A stretch of 64,000 nucleotides of DNA from assembly GCA_032716605.1 (NCBI GenBank), contig CM064480.1, positions 46,493,372 through 46,557,371 on the forward strand. Reading direction: 5' to 3'. The notes under the pieces are model-generated. The model was not told where the DNA came from, did no database searches, and saw only the letters and a program-made list of their open reading frames with translations. The stretch is from Paralithodes platypus (lineage: Eukaryota; Arthropoda; Malacostraca; Decapoda; Lithodidae). The position numbers were made by a program, and so were the translations under genes. The first letter of the stretch is position 1. Every line of letters starts with the position of its first letter. Positions 56,525-64,000 of this stretch are shown here, in pieces.

Positions 56525-56602
<78 letters not shown>
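56525..56602. repeat. (TA)n(CA)n compound microsatellite
   Basis: TA tract of about 55 bp followed by about 20 bp of CA, ending at a tRNA-like SINE head. Confidence 0.95.
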
Positions 56603-56830
56603 GCCCGTAGCCTAGTAGGTAGAGCTCTCGTCTCACACACGAGGGGTCGGGGGTTCAATCCCCGGCCGGGCGGAGACAAATTGGGCTTGTCTCCTTTCAT
56701 GTGTTAGCCTCAGTTCACCTAGCTGTAAATAGGTACCTGGAATAAGTGGACGACGTTGTGACGTCCCATCTGGGGTTGGCAAAAATGGTACAAGGCGAGA
56801 TGGGTATCATATGGTTCACCTAAGCTGATG
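56603..56830 (+). mobile_element. tRNA-derived SINE with a tRNA-Val(CAC)-like head
   Basis: The first ~72 bases fold as a tRNA: acceptor GCCCG with CGGGC, box A-like gcctagtaggtagagc, anticodon stem CTCGT/ACGAG with loop CTCACAC (anticodon CAC), and box B ggttcaatccc. It is followed by a conserved-looking SINE body with 'cagttcacctagctgtaaat' and 'aggtacctgg'. Position after a microsatellite and the attached body argue for a SINE rather than a functional tRNA gene. No clear tail. Confidence 0.7.
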
Positions 56831-57203
56831 GCTACCTAAGCCTTCGGGCGAGACGGTACCGTCTATAGTGAGAATGGTACCATACAGATCCACCCTAAGC
56901 TTTCGTTTCCGATGTCGCCAATTGGCTAAAATACAGACTACACACACATCCACAGCCATTCCAACAGTACATAAAACACTTAACATGCATTTCACGCAAT
57001 ACATTCCCAGTTAAGGAGGCGCGATAATAATGAGCTTAGCTTGCATTGCGTGGATTCCCCTTGACGAACAAGTAACTGAGTAACGTGAGGAGCACCACCG
57101 GATACTGACATTCGTACTTTAACTCTTTCAGTAACATGACTGATGGGCAGAACTTTAAGGAACCTAGAGGGTGCCCAACCCCGAAATGGGTTGAAATAGG
57201 GGA
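56831..57203. other. Unassigned spacer
   Basis: Includes a short palindrome ggtaccgtct near 56860. No gene. Confidence 0.4.
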
Positions 57204-57226
57204 GCTATCCCCCCCCCCCCCCCCCC
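57204..57226. repeat. C-run
   Basis: About 20 consecutive C, a likely assembly or sequencing weak point. Confidence 0.85.
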
Positions 57227-57423
57227 GCCAAAGGCGTCTTTTTAGGGCCTTTCCTAGCTGATGCTGAGAGTGATCTACATGTGTTTAAAGAAAAAATTAA
57301 AAAGGTTATTTACCCCTCTTTGGCGGCACCCGGCTATAGTCGGACAAGAGAACCCCAACCTAAAGAGCGGAGCCCGGCTATAGTAGCATGCAATTTTGAG
57401 CACGTAATGTGCTCTGAGAGAGA

Positions 57424-57467
57424 GCCGAGCGGTGGGAGGAGCATAGGTCGGCTCATGACCGCTCGGC
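57424..57467. repeat. Perfect 10-bp GC-rich inverted repeat
   Basis: GCCGAGCGGT (57424-57433) and ACCGCTCGGC (57458-57467) with a 24-base loop. Confidence 0.7.
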
Positions 57468-57781
57468 ACGGGTCCCGCACGACTACTGACGTTTACTCCA
57501 CACACACCCACACTCACTGCCTCGCTACACAGGAAATTATGTAAGGAAATTACCTTATTTTAGGGATTTTGCACTCGTCTTGCACGATCGTTGCAAGAGA
57601 ACGCGTGGTCGTAGAAGGATGGTTCTGGTGTCATTGGAAAGCTCAATTATCGCCCTTTCAGGGATACATAATTGTATTACGCTCTGGCTCTTGTTTATGC
57701 ATGAAAAAGAGCACGGAAATAAGCTCGTTTAGGGTAAAACGGCAGGTAGTAGAAGTTACCTCCTAGGCCGCTCGTAAGATG

Positions 57782-58094
57782 TTAAAGTTTAATAATAAAA
57801 CAAAATTGTTTTTAGTTTGCTCCCTAGACTACATCAAGCTCAAAAGAAAAACACCCCAAGACCCCCTTCGAGATAAACGTGTACATTGTTCGGTAATGAA
57901 ATGTCCTTCCTCCTAAATTATAGGCTCATTATCGCTCGCCAGGAAAATAATCGGCCCCTAAATGGTACGACAGTTCTTATAATTAACATATAAATGGGGT
58001 AAAAGGTCTTAAAATCGCCAAACTAATGGGGCGAACGTCAACACTAATGTGCTAAAAATATGGGAGAAGAGGGTCCAGAAAGCGCACCCCGTAA
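57782..58094 (-). mobile_element. TTAA-flanked MITE, family A copy 6, degraded
   Basis: Reverse orientation. TTAA at 57782; the right-hand TTAA has become GTAA at 58091-58094. Core cattatcgctcgccaggaaa near 57930. Confidence 0.65.
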
Positions 58095-58116
58095 GTGTCC
58101 ATACACAATATATCCT

Positions 58117-58475
58117 TTAAGGGGGTAGTACTCGCTTTGTCTGGACTCCCTTCTCCCTCATGTATAGCATATTACTTTTGAGGTTTTAATACGTTCGTTC
58201 CGTTAGTTTGGCGATTTTGAGACTTTTCGCCTATTTTTTTTGGATCAATATTAAGACCTTTCGTGCCCTTTAGGTGTCGATATTTTCCTGGCGAGCGATA
58301 GCGAGCCTCTAATTTTAGATGGAACCGGGACATTTTTCTACCGAAAAATGTACACATTTATCTTGAAAGGGGGTCTTGGGAGAGTTTTTCTAAGCTTGAT
58401 GTAGGTCTAGCGAGGAAACTCAAAAATAATTAAAACATAAATATATAGACCAAAAACCAAGCACTACCCCCTTAA
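58117..58475 (+). mobile_element. TTAA-flanked MITE, family A copy 7
   Basis: TTAA-GGGGGTAGTACTCGC at the left, gcactaccccc-TTAA at the right; core ctggcgagcgatagcgagcc near 58289. Its right TTAA (58472-58475) is also the left TTAA of a family C element. Confidence 0.82.
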
Positions 58476-58676
58476 CCCGTCACCACCATTACGTAATTTT
58501 CATCATATTCTGGTTACCAATAAACGATTTTGTTTTAGTTTGTAATCTCTCTATACAACTCAAATTGGTAAATACATTCTCAATAAACCCTCTTAGTAAT
58601 ATAGGTCCTTCTTAAACAACATATAATCACCAAAGTTTAGCTAGAATCAAGTGCGTCATGGTGTTGAAAGGGTTAA
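58472..58676. mobile_element. Family C foldback MITE
   Basis: TTAA-CCCGTCACCACCATTACG at the left and gcgtcatggtgttgaaaggg-TTAA at the right, 205 bp. Arms complementary; no ORF. Shares its left target with the preceding family A element. Confidence 0.75.
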
Positions 58677-58789
58677 AGGTATATTGGTAGTGATAAACCC
58701 ATTGCATATCAAATAAGGCCTATCAAATAATCGGAGGTGTGTCAATATAACCAATTTACCTTATATTATTTATATCTTTTTGTATTTAT

Positions 58790-59195
58790 TACAGTATATG
58801 ATGATTAGTTTTTACTTTTTTCGCAATCTGGCTAACATTAGACGCATTTACTCCGCTCTGGAAGGCCCGCTAGATATTGAAGGGGTAATAACTCTCTCGT
58901 TAAGCCTCATACCCCACAAGTCCTTACTAAGCTGAGTTAAATAGTTTACGGTACTATTGGACTGACTTCAATGGAGAAAAGTTTCATCGTTTATCATTAA
59001 TATGGTGTTTTTTGTATTATTCTTGTTAACACTAGACGATTATATACAGCTTAGGAAGGATATCGAGCCATCAAAGGGGTAAACTCTATCTCAATTAATC
59101 CTGTTAATTCCACAGATCCTTACTAAACTTACTACAATTGGCTATTACTAATTATAATAATAGGTCTGAAGGCATTATGGTATACTGAAAGGGTT
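58790..59195. repeat. Decayed family C elements
   Basis: At least one foldback (about 58985-59195) with 'acactagacgattatatacagcttaggaagg'-type left arm pieces and a 'cttactaa' right arm, ending ctgaaagggtta. An earlier fragment is near 58840-58945. Confidence 0.5.
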
Positions 59196-59216
59196 ATGCA
59201 ATTAGTTTGAACTGTA

Positions 59217-59461
59217 CAGTCGGCCTAATAAGTAATGTTTCGGCACCAAGTCTATTTTGATCAATAATTGGTATCAGCAATATCTAAACACATTTATTTT
59301 CAATTCGAGTGAGATATACAAACATGTTCCTACACTTCCCCACCCTTTTCAATTCAATTTCAATTCAAAACATTTTCAACATCTGTCAGACATTAATACA
59401 GCACAGAGCGAGCCAAACGTAATGACAGCTGAGATATGACGACTTATTAACGCCACCATAC
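59217..59461 (-). mobile_element. CAGT/TA-type MITE, family D copy 1
   Basis: TA-CAGTCGGCCTAATAAGT at the left; the right end reads cttattaacgccaccata, whose reverse complement resembles the left terminus. About 240 bp. Copy 2, inverted, is at 60543-60762. CAGT termini and a TA target suggest a Tc1/mariner-type transposase; no coding capacity. Confidence 0.65.
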
Positions 59462-59785
59462 ACATTCAAAGGGATTACCAGGTACTGTAATCTATTTTTT
59501 CCAGCTGATGGTAAATTGCTATTTCGCTATCCTGATTTCTTGGGTATTACCAAAATGTTGTAGCGAAATATGTGGCTAATTACGAATATGACTCAGCAGT
59601 ATTATATTTTGTCATTACTAATCGAGAAACCAGACGCTAAGGGATTGAATTTACCATCACGATATGAAAGACGTACCGTATATAAAATAGTTTGGGATAT
59701 TGATAGTGAATTACCTTTGTATCCTTTATTAAATGGGTTTATTACTACCAATATACCTCTATAAGGATATATTATTACAGACCCT
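59462..59785. other. Unassigned spacer
   Basis: A weak 64/69-codon frame on each strand without known motif. Confidence 0.4.
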
Positions 59786-60005
59786 TTAACCCCTTGAAGA
59801 TCATAACGCATTTTGACAGTTTACTCTGGTTATCATTAAGCGATTTTATAAATTTTAGGAAGGATCTGTGGGAATTATAAGGGTAAAGACTGTTCAATTA
59901 ACCCTCTGACTTCCATATACCCTTTATAATCTGAATACAATCGTTTAGTAATAGCCAGAAAAAACCCCAGAAAATAAATGTATCATCGTATCCTCTGAGT
60001 GTAAA
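59786..60005. mobile_element. Family C foldback MITE, diverged
   Basis: TTAA-CCCCTTGAAGATCATAACG at the left; 'tctggttatcattaagcgat' left arm and 'aatcgtttagtaatagccag' right arm; right end eroded. Confidence 0.6.
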
Positions 60006-60542
60006 TTACCCTTTTGACACTCATATATTTTTAGTGTGGATTAGGAAGGAACCAACGTAATCAAATGGTCAAAAGTTACCTAATACAAGAAAGTCCCGGC
60101 TCTAGGGGCGTTCTTGTGCAAGCTGAAAACAGTTACACAAAATATGTAAAGGCCTATGAATATTATATCTTGTTATAATTGTCGTAATTGACCAAATATA
60201 TTATGTGTAACTGGACGCCAGAATTATTTCCGTTGTTCGTTGCATTATATAATTGTAAACCTACAAAGGTGAATACATAACTTGAATTTGGTTTGAGTTC
60301 ATTGGCGACTTTCGCTGACAAAACTGGTATCCATATAATAGCTCTCTTACTCACATATTGTATCATATATTCCCGAATATGGAATTATGAACATAGGAAT
60401 AGAGTAGTTACATACCAATCATTATGATATAGCTGATTAAACTGGACACCTTTGTAAATTGTGATCTGTTTTCAATAGGAATAATACTAATGATTGCCGT
60501 AGTATTTATTTCCTTTCAAACATCATCTCAAGCAAAATCTAG
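60006..60542. other. Unassigned AT-rich spacer
   Basis: Nothing recognised. Confidence 0.4.
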
Positions 60543-60762
60543 GTACAGTGGCGCTAATAAGTCATGTCTCAGCTGGCATTACGTTTGGCTCACTCTGTGC
60601 TGTATTAATGTCCATCAGATGTTGGACAGGGCGGATAAGTGTAAGAACATGCTTGCATATCTCACTCGAAACGAATACATCAAGTTTTGGATATTACTGA
60701 TACCGATTATTGATCAAACATACTTGGTGCCGAGACATCACTTATTAGGCCGACTGTTCCTG
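60543..60762 (+). mobile_element. CAGT/TA-type MITE, family D copy 2
   Basis: TA-CAGTGGCGCTAATAAGTCATG at the left and gacatcacttattaggccg-ACTG at the right, a ~218-bp element with inverted ends of about 30 bp. It is the reverse complement of 59217-59461 over its whole length. The 103-codon frame across it is a by-product. Confidence 0.7.
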
Positions 60763-61073
60763 ATGGACCCCAACCACCATTTCGGGATATACAGAAGTTA
60801 GAGCTGTAGGTATTGGTATTATGCAGAAATTCAGTCTAGTATAATTAGGTACTACACACGTAAGGCCATTAAATCAGATTCAGTATAGTTCCAACCTTCT
60901 CAACCACTCCTTGTTTTCTGCTGATAAAAATTCATGTCTGCATCTTGAACTTGAGTGACTTTTGCTACTTAATCTAGTATTTGATAAGACTATTGAAGAT
61001 AATATGCAAATACTGTATATTCAAAATACCATTATAATCAAGGTAATATAAATGTCAAATAACAGACTTCACT
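60763..61073. other. Unassigned spacer
   Basis: Nothing recognised beyond the short similarity to 40300 noted there. Confidence 0.4.
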
Positions 61074-61463
61074 TTAAGGGGGCCCACCTCGGATTTTTCT
61101 CTTTCTCTCCCTCTCTCTTTGGCTTGTAGGCCTATATATTCGGCCCCATTCAGCCTACTGTTATAAGACGTTTACCCCTATCCAGGATTCAATACTTTCC
61201 TGGCGAGCGGTAGCGAGCCAGCATATATGTATTTTTGTTTTGACATCAAGCTAAATTTGTACATTTTTCGATAGAAGAATGTCTCCGGCGAAGCCGTATT
61301 TCTCCATACAAAGCTGGCTCGCTATCGCTCGCCAGGAAGAAATCGACACCTGGATGGGGATAAACGTCTTAAAACATTTGGCTGAATGGGGCCGAATGGA
61401 TACAAGCCAAGTAAAGAGAGAAAAGGAGAGAAAGATAAAAATAAAAACGGTTACCCCCCTTAA
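61074..61463. mobile_element. TTAA-flanked foldback MITE, family B copy 2
   Basis: TTAA-GGGGGCCCACC at the left, ggttacccccc-TTAA at the right. Both arms carry the ctggcgagcg core in opposite orientation (near 61200 and 61318-61337). 390 bp. Confidence 0.85.
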
Positions 61464-61702
61464 CACTATTATTGCCCCCGATACGGTAACTCCGATACTT
61501 TGACCGCTAAATTGCTCGCGTGACGCTGGCTTAATATCTCTACTCTAATGGACTAACCAAATGCCTGTACGAGAATCGAATGTTATGTTTTTGATTGGCT
61601 AATAAATATATGCACCCAAGCTCCAAACAGCCTCCACATCTACCGACTACCATTACCACTGGTGTGCTTGTAGAGCCGTCCTGTTATACGGTGACTGGTC
61701 AA
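61464..61702. other. Unassigned spacer
   Basis: Nothing recognised. Confidence 0.4.
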
Positions 61703-61854
61703 CTCAACCAGTAGACCATTTCAACCAGTACCAAATCAACCAATACGGTTAGGTTGCGTTAGGTTAATAGTACTATATTTGGCACTGGTTTGGTTGGTCT
61801 GGGTTAATTTGGCACTGGTTGAGAGCTACTGGTTGAAATGGTCTACTGGTTGAG
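61703..61854. repeat. Perfect 28-bp inverted repeat with 96-bp loop
   Basis: Arms 61703-61730 and 61827-61854 are exact reverse complements built from the motif ccagta / tactgg. The loop has ttaggttgcgttaggtt. Possibly a small foldback element; boundaries unclear. Confidence 0.8.
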
Positions 61855-61966
61855 ATGACATGGAACCCTGCTATACGTATATGGAAATGCACGGGAAGAC
61901 GACCATGACTAGAGACCCTATACTAACAGAGACTGGCCAATGTCATTACACTGTACACAAATATAC

Positions 61967-62179
61967 TTAACCTCTTCACCACCATGACGTAATTTTCACC
62001 ATATTCTGGTTACCATTACACGATTTTCTTTCGATTATAATCTACCTCTGGGACTCAAATGGGCAAATAGGAACTCAATAAACCCTCTTGATAACACTGG
62101 TTCTTCATAACATGCATAAAATCACCTATTGTTAGCCAGAATCAAAGGTAGAAAGGCGACATGGTGCTGAAGGCGTTAA
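61967..62179. mobile_element. Family C foldback MITE, best copy
   Basis: TTAA-CCTCTTCACCACCATGACG at the left and cgacatggtgctgaaggcg-TTAA at the right, 213 bp. The arms pair over about 90 bp ('attctggttaccattacacg' against 'cacctattgttagccagaat'). A tandem array starts at its right end. Confidence 0.8.
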
Positions 62180-62400
62180 TTGTAACATAAATGGTACACC
62201 TAACCAGTGTTGTAATTGTAACACAAATGGTACACCTAACCAGTGTTGTAATTGTAACACAAATGGTACACCTAACCAGTGTTGTAATTGTAACACAAAT
62301 GGTACACCTAACCAGTGTTGTAATTGTAACACAAATGGTACACCTAACCAGTGTTGTAATTGTAACACAAATGGTCCACCTAACCAGTGTTGTAATCGTT
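62178..62400. repeat. 36-bp tandem repeat, six units
   Basis: Unit ttgtaacacaaatggtacac plus ctaaccagtgttgtaa. Nearly identical units; because 36 is divisible by three, both strands stay open. A seventh, diverged unit lies at 63207-63243, beyond two MITEs. Confidence 0.95.
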
Positions 62401-62464
62401 TATGTGTCCTAGTACGATTACATAAACCGATGAACATTGTTTATATGAACTATTTATGTTACAA

Positions 62465-62820
62465 TAAAGGGGGTCACCTGCTATTTTTCTCTCTTTCTCC
62501 GGCTTGTATCCATTCAACCCCATTCAGCCTACTGTTTTAAGACGTTTCTCCCAATGTAGGTGTCGATTTCTTCCTGGCGAGCGATAGCGAGCCAGCATTG
62601 TATGGAGAAATCCGGCTTCGCCAGAGACATTTTTCTATCGAAAAATTTACAAATTAAGCCTGCTGTCAAGAAAATGTAAACAAATATGTTGGCTCGCTAC
62701 CACTCACCAGGAAAAAATCGACACCTGGATGGGGGTAAACGTCTGAATGGGGCCGAATGAATACAACCCAGAGCGAGAGGGAGAGAGAGAGACAAATATA
62801 CAATAGGTGGGCCCCCTTAA
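62465..62820. mobile_element. TTAA-flanked foldback MITE, family B copy 3
   Basis: Left end eroded to TAAA-GGGGGTCACC; right end gtgggccccc-TTAA at 62817-62820. Both arms carry the ctggcgagcg core. It lies head to tail with a family A element at the shared TTAA. Confidence 0.82.
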
Positions 62821-63152
62821 GGGGAGGTATTTAGTTTGTTCCCTAGACCTCCATCAAGCTTAAAATTACATCCCCTTGAGTCCCTTTCAAGATATATTTG
62901 TACATTTTTCGGTAGAAAAATGTCCCGGCCGAAGGCCGGTTAAATTAAAGGCCTCTTAAATTACAGGCTCGCTATCGCTCGCCAGGATAAAATTGACACC
63001 TGAATGGCACGAAAGGTCTTAATATGGGTTGAAAGTTCTTTAAATCGCTAAACTAATGGGGCAAACGTTTTATAATATCAAAAGCAATGGGGCTAAACAT
63101 GAGGGAGAAAGGGGTCAAGAAAAAAATCCCTTAAGTGGAGATCTCCCCTTAA
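62817..63152 (-). mobile_element. TTAA-flanked MITE, family A copy 8
   Basis: TTAA-GGGGAGGTATTTAG at the left, gagatctcccc-TTAA at the right; core ggctcgctatcgctcgccag near 62967, and the palindrome ccggccgaaggccgg. Confidence 0.82.
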
Positions 63153-63206
63153 GCGTTGACATTTTATCATTGTAGTCTCCCTCAATACTGCAGAAAGGAA
63201 CACTTA

Positions 63207-63243
63207 ATTGTAACACACATTATAAACATAACCAGTGTTCCAA
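63207..63243. repeat. Diverged unit of the 36-bp repeat
   Basis: taattgtaacacacattata plus aacataaccagtgttcc, about 75% like the units at 62178-62400. Confidence 0.6.
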
Positions 63244-63284
63244 TCCTGTATGACATCCTGTATAGTACAGCCACACTCAATAGT

Positions 63285-63515
63285 GGTACGGGATATATTA
63301 TTTAGTATTTGGATTACAATTCTATGCGATCAGAAATATATTATCACCCCGTTATTTGAAAAGTCTATCTATCTATCTATCTTTCTATCTATATGCTCAC
63401 GCCCAATCCCCACTTTTCCTACTTTTATTTTTAGTTTTATTTGAAAAGTACGGCACCCAAATGACGTCCACAGACAATTATGGCCGATCTCTCTTACTAG
63501 CGGATCTCTAGTAAT
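63285..63515. repeat. Dispersed repeat shared with the left edge, with an 85-bp insert
   Basis: Copy of 230-375. It is split by 63364-63448, a (TCTA)n-bearing insert bounded by the 12-bp direct repeat ttatttgaaaag (63352-63363 and 63437-63448). Confidence 0.6.
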
Positions 63516-64000
63516 GCCTGGGTGATAGGGGCACGACAATAGAATCCAACCCCATCACTGTGACGTGGGAGAATAATAGAATATCAATGTAGTGCAGTCT
63601 TTTTGTGTTGGTAGTCGTAGGGAGTGGGGGTAGGGCGTCAGTTGGACTAGATATTAGTCCATCAGGCGCCCGGCCCGGGGAGCCAGTGTATACAGTACAG
63701 TATATGAAGGACCATACCTGGAAGGGATATGGACCGGCATTGTGGTGAGCTCTGTTGCCTGTCTGCCTGCTGAGACCTCTCCGGGAGGTCTAGGACCTAG
63801 GAGTCTTTTGCTGGGGACCCCAAATGCCTTGGTCTTTGGGTCTTCTGGACGACCTAAATGTGTGTGAATTTTTATGTGTACATCATTATATTACTTCTGT
63901 TCCATATCTGTCTCGAGTCGGCCACTCCAAGCTATGGGGCATGTGCCTAAGTATATACATACATACAGAGTTTTATGTCAAGTTTATACCAACGACTACT
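63516..64000. other. Right edge without a recognised gene
   Basis: No ORF of note. 63910-63965 (agctatggggcatgtgccta) is the inverted counterpart of 34630-34700 inside the Mutator-like element. Confidence 0.45.

Noticed and set aside
56603..56675. Functional tRNA-Val gene
   Set aside because: An attached SINE-like body, a microsatellite immediately upstream and no terminator T-run after the tRNA part favour a SINE head.
62132..62437. Repetitive proteins of 12-residue units on both strands
   Set aside because: The 36-bp unit is divisible by three, so any phase stays open; no start context or known domain.

Overview
This window is eukaryotic and almost certainly from a large, repeat-rich invertebrate genome. 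I see no convincing single-copy host gene. The recognisable coding sequence all belongs to transposable elements, embedded in microsatellites ((TA)n, (CT)n, (TG)n, (ATC/ACT)n), minisatellites and short inverted-repeat elements. The mix (Penelope-like elements with a GIY-YIG endonuclease, several CR1/Jockey-type non-LTR elements, one Ty3/gypsy-related LTR element, very long dinucleotide tracts) reminds me of decapod crustacean genomes. That placement is an inference from repeat style only, with low certainty.

Layout. 0.7-8.5 kb: a decayed non-LTR retrotransposon copy, then a nearly complete Penelope-like element on the minus strand (2.05-5.2 kb) with identical 176-bp pseudo-LTRs and a hammerhead-ribozyme-like fold, then a nearly full-length copy of the same non-LTR family. 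8.5-13 kb: TTAA-flanked foldback elements and a 1.35-kb trinucleotide satellite with a ~600-bp higher-order period. 13.3-25.6 kb: a minus-strand non-LTR element into whose endonuclease region a 9.4-kb LTR retrotransposon has inserted (16162-25584, 4-bp target duplication). That LTR element has gypsy-type reverse transcriptase, but its integrase lies upstream of the reverse transcriptase. 26-38 kb: a CR1-like fragment split by a 1.9-kb terminal-inverted-repeat element with TA duplications, a fragment of the first non-LTR family, the 3' half of a second Penelope-like element with its own ribozyme-like fold, another CR1-like ORF, and a 1.87-kb Mutator-like element with 9-bp duplications. 38-49 kb: a double perfect hairpin, a 3' half of a different non-LTR ORF with a (CAA)n tail, a 22-bp minisatellite and a CR1-like ORF of 774 codons. 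49-64 kb: tRNA-derived SINE-like units, long microsatellites, and a dense cluster of foldback elements, some sharing one TTAA target between neighbours.

How they work together. Each autonomous element would supply its own replication enzymes (endonuclease plus reverse transcriptase; or protease, integrase, reverse transcriptase and RNase H). The many short foldback elements have no coding capacity and would depend on transposases encoded elsewhere. Almost every retroelement ORF has at least one lesion. The LTR element is the youngest large insertion: by my hand comparison its two 1.9-kb LTRs differ at only about 15 positions. All coordinates, alignments and difference counts were made by eye.
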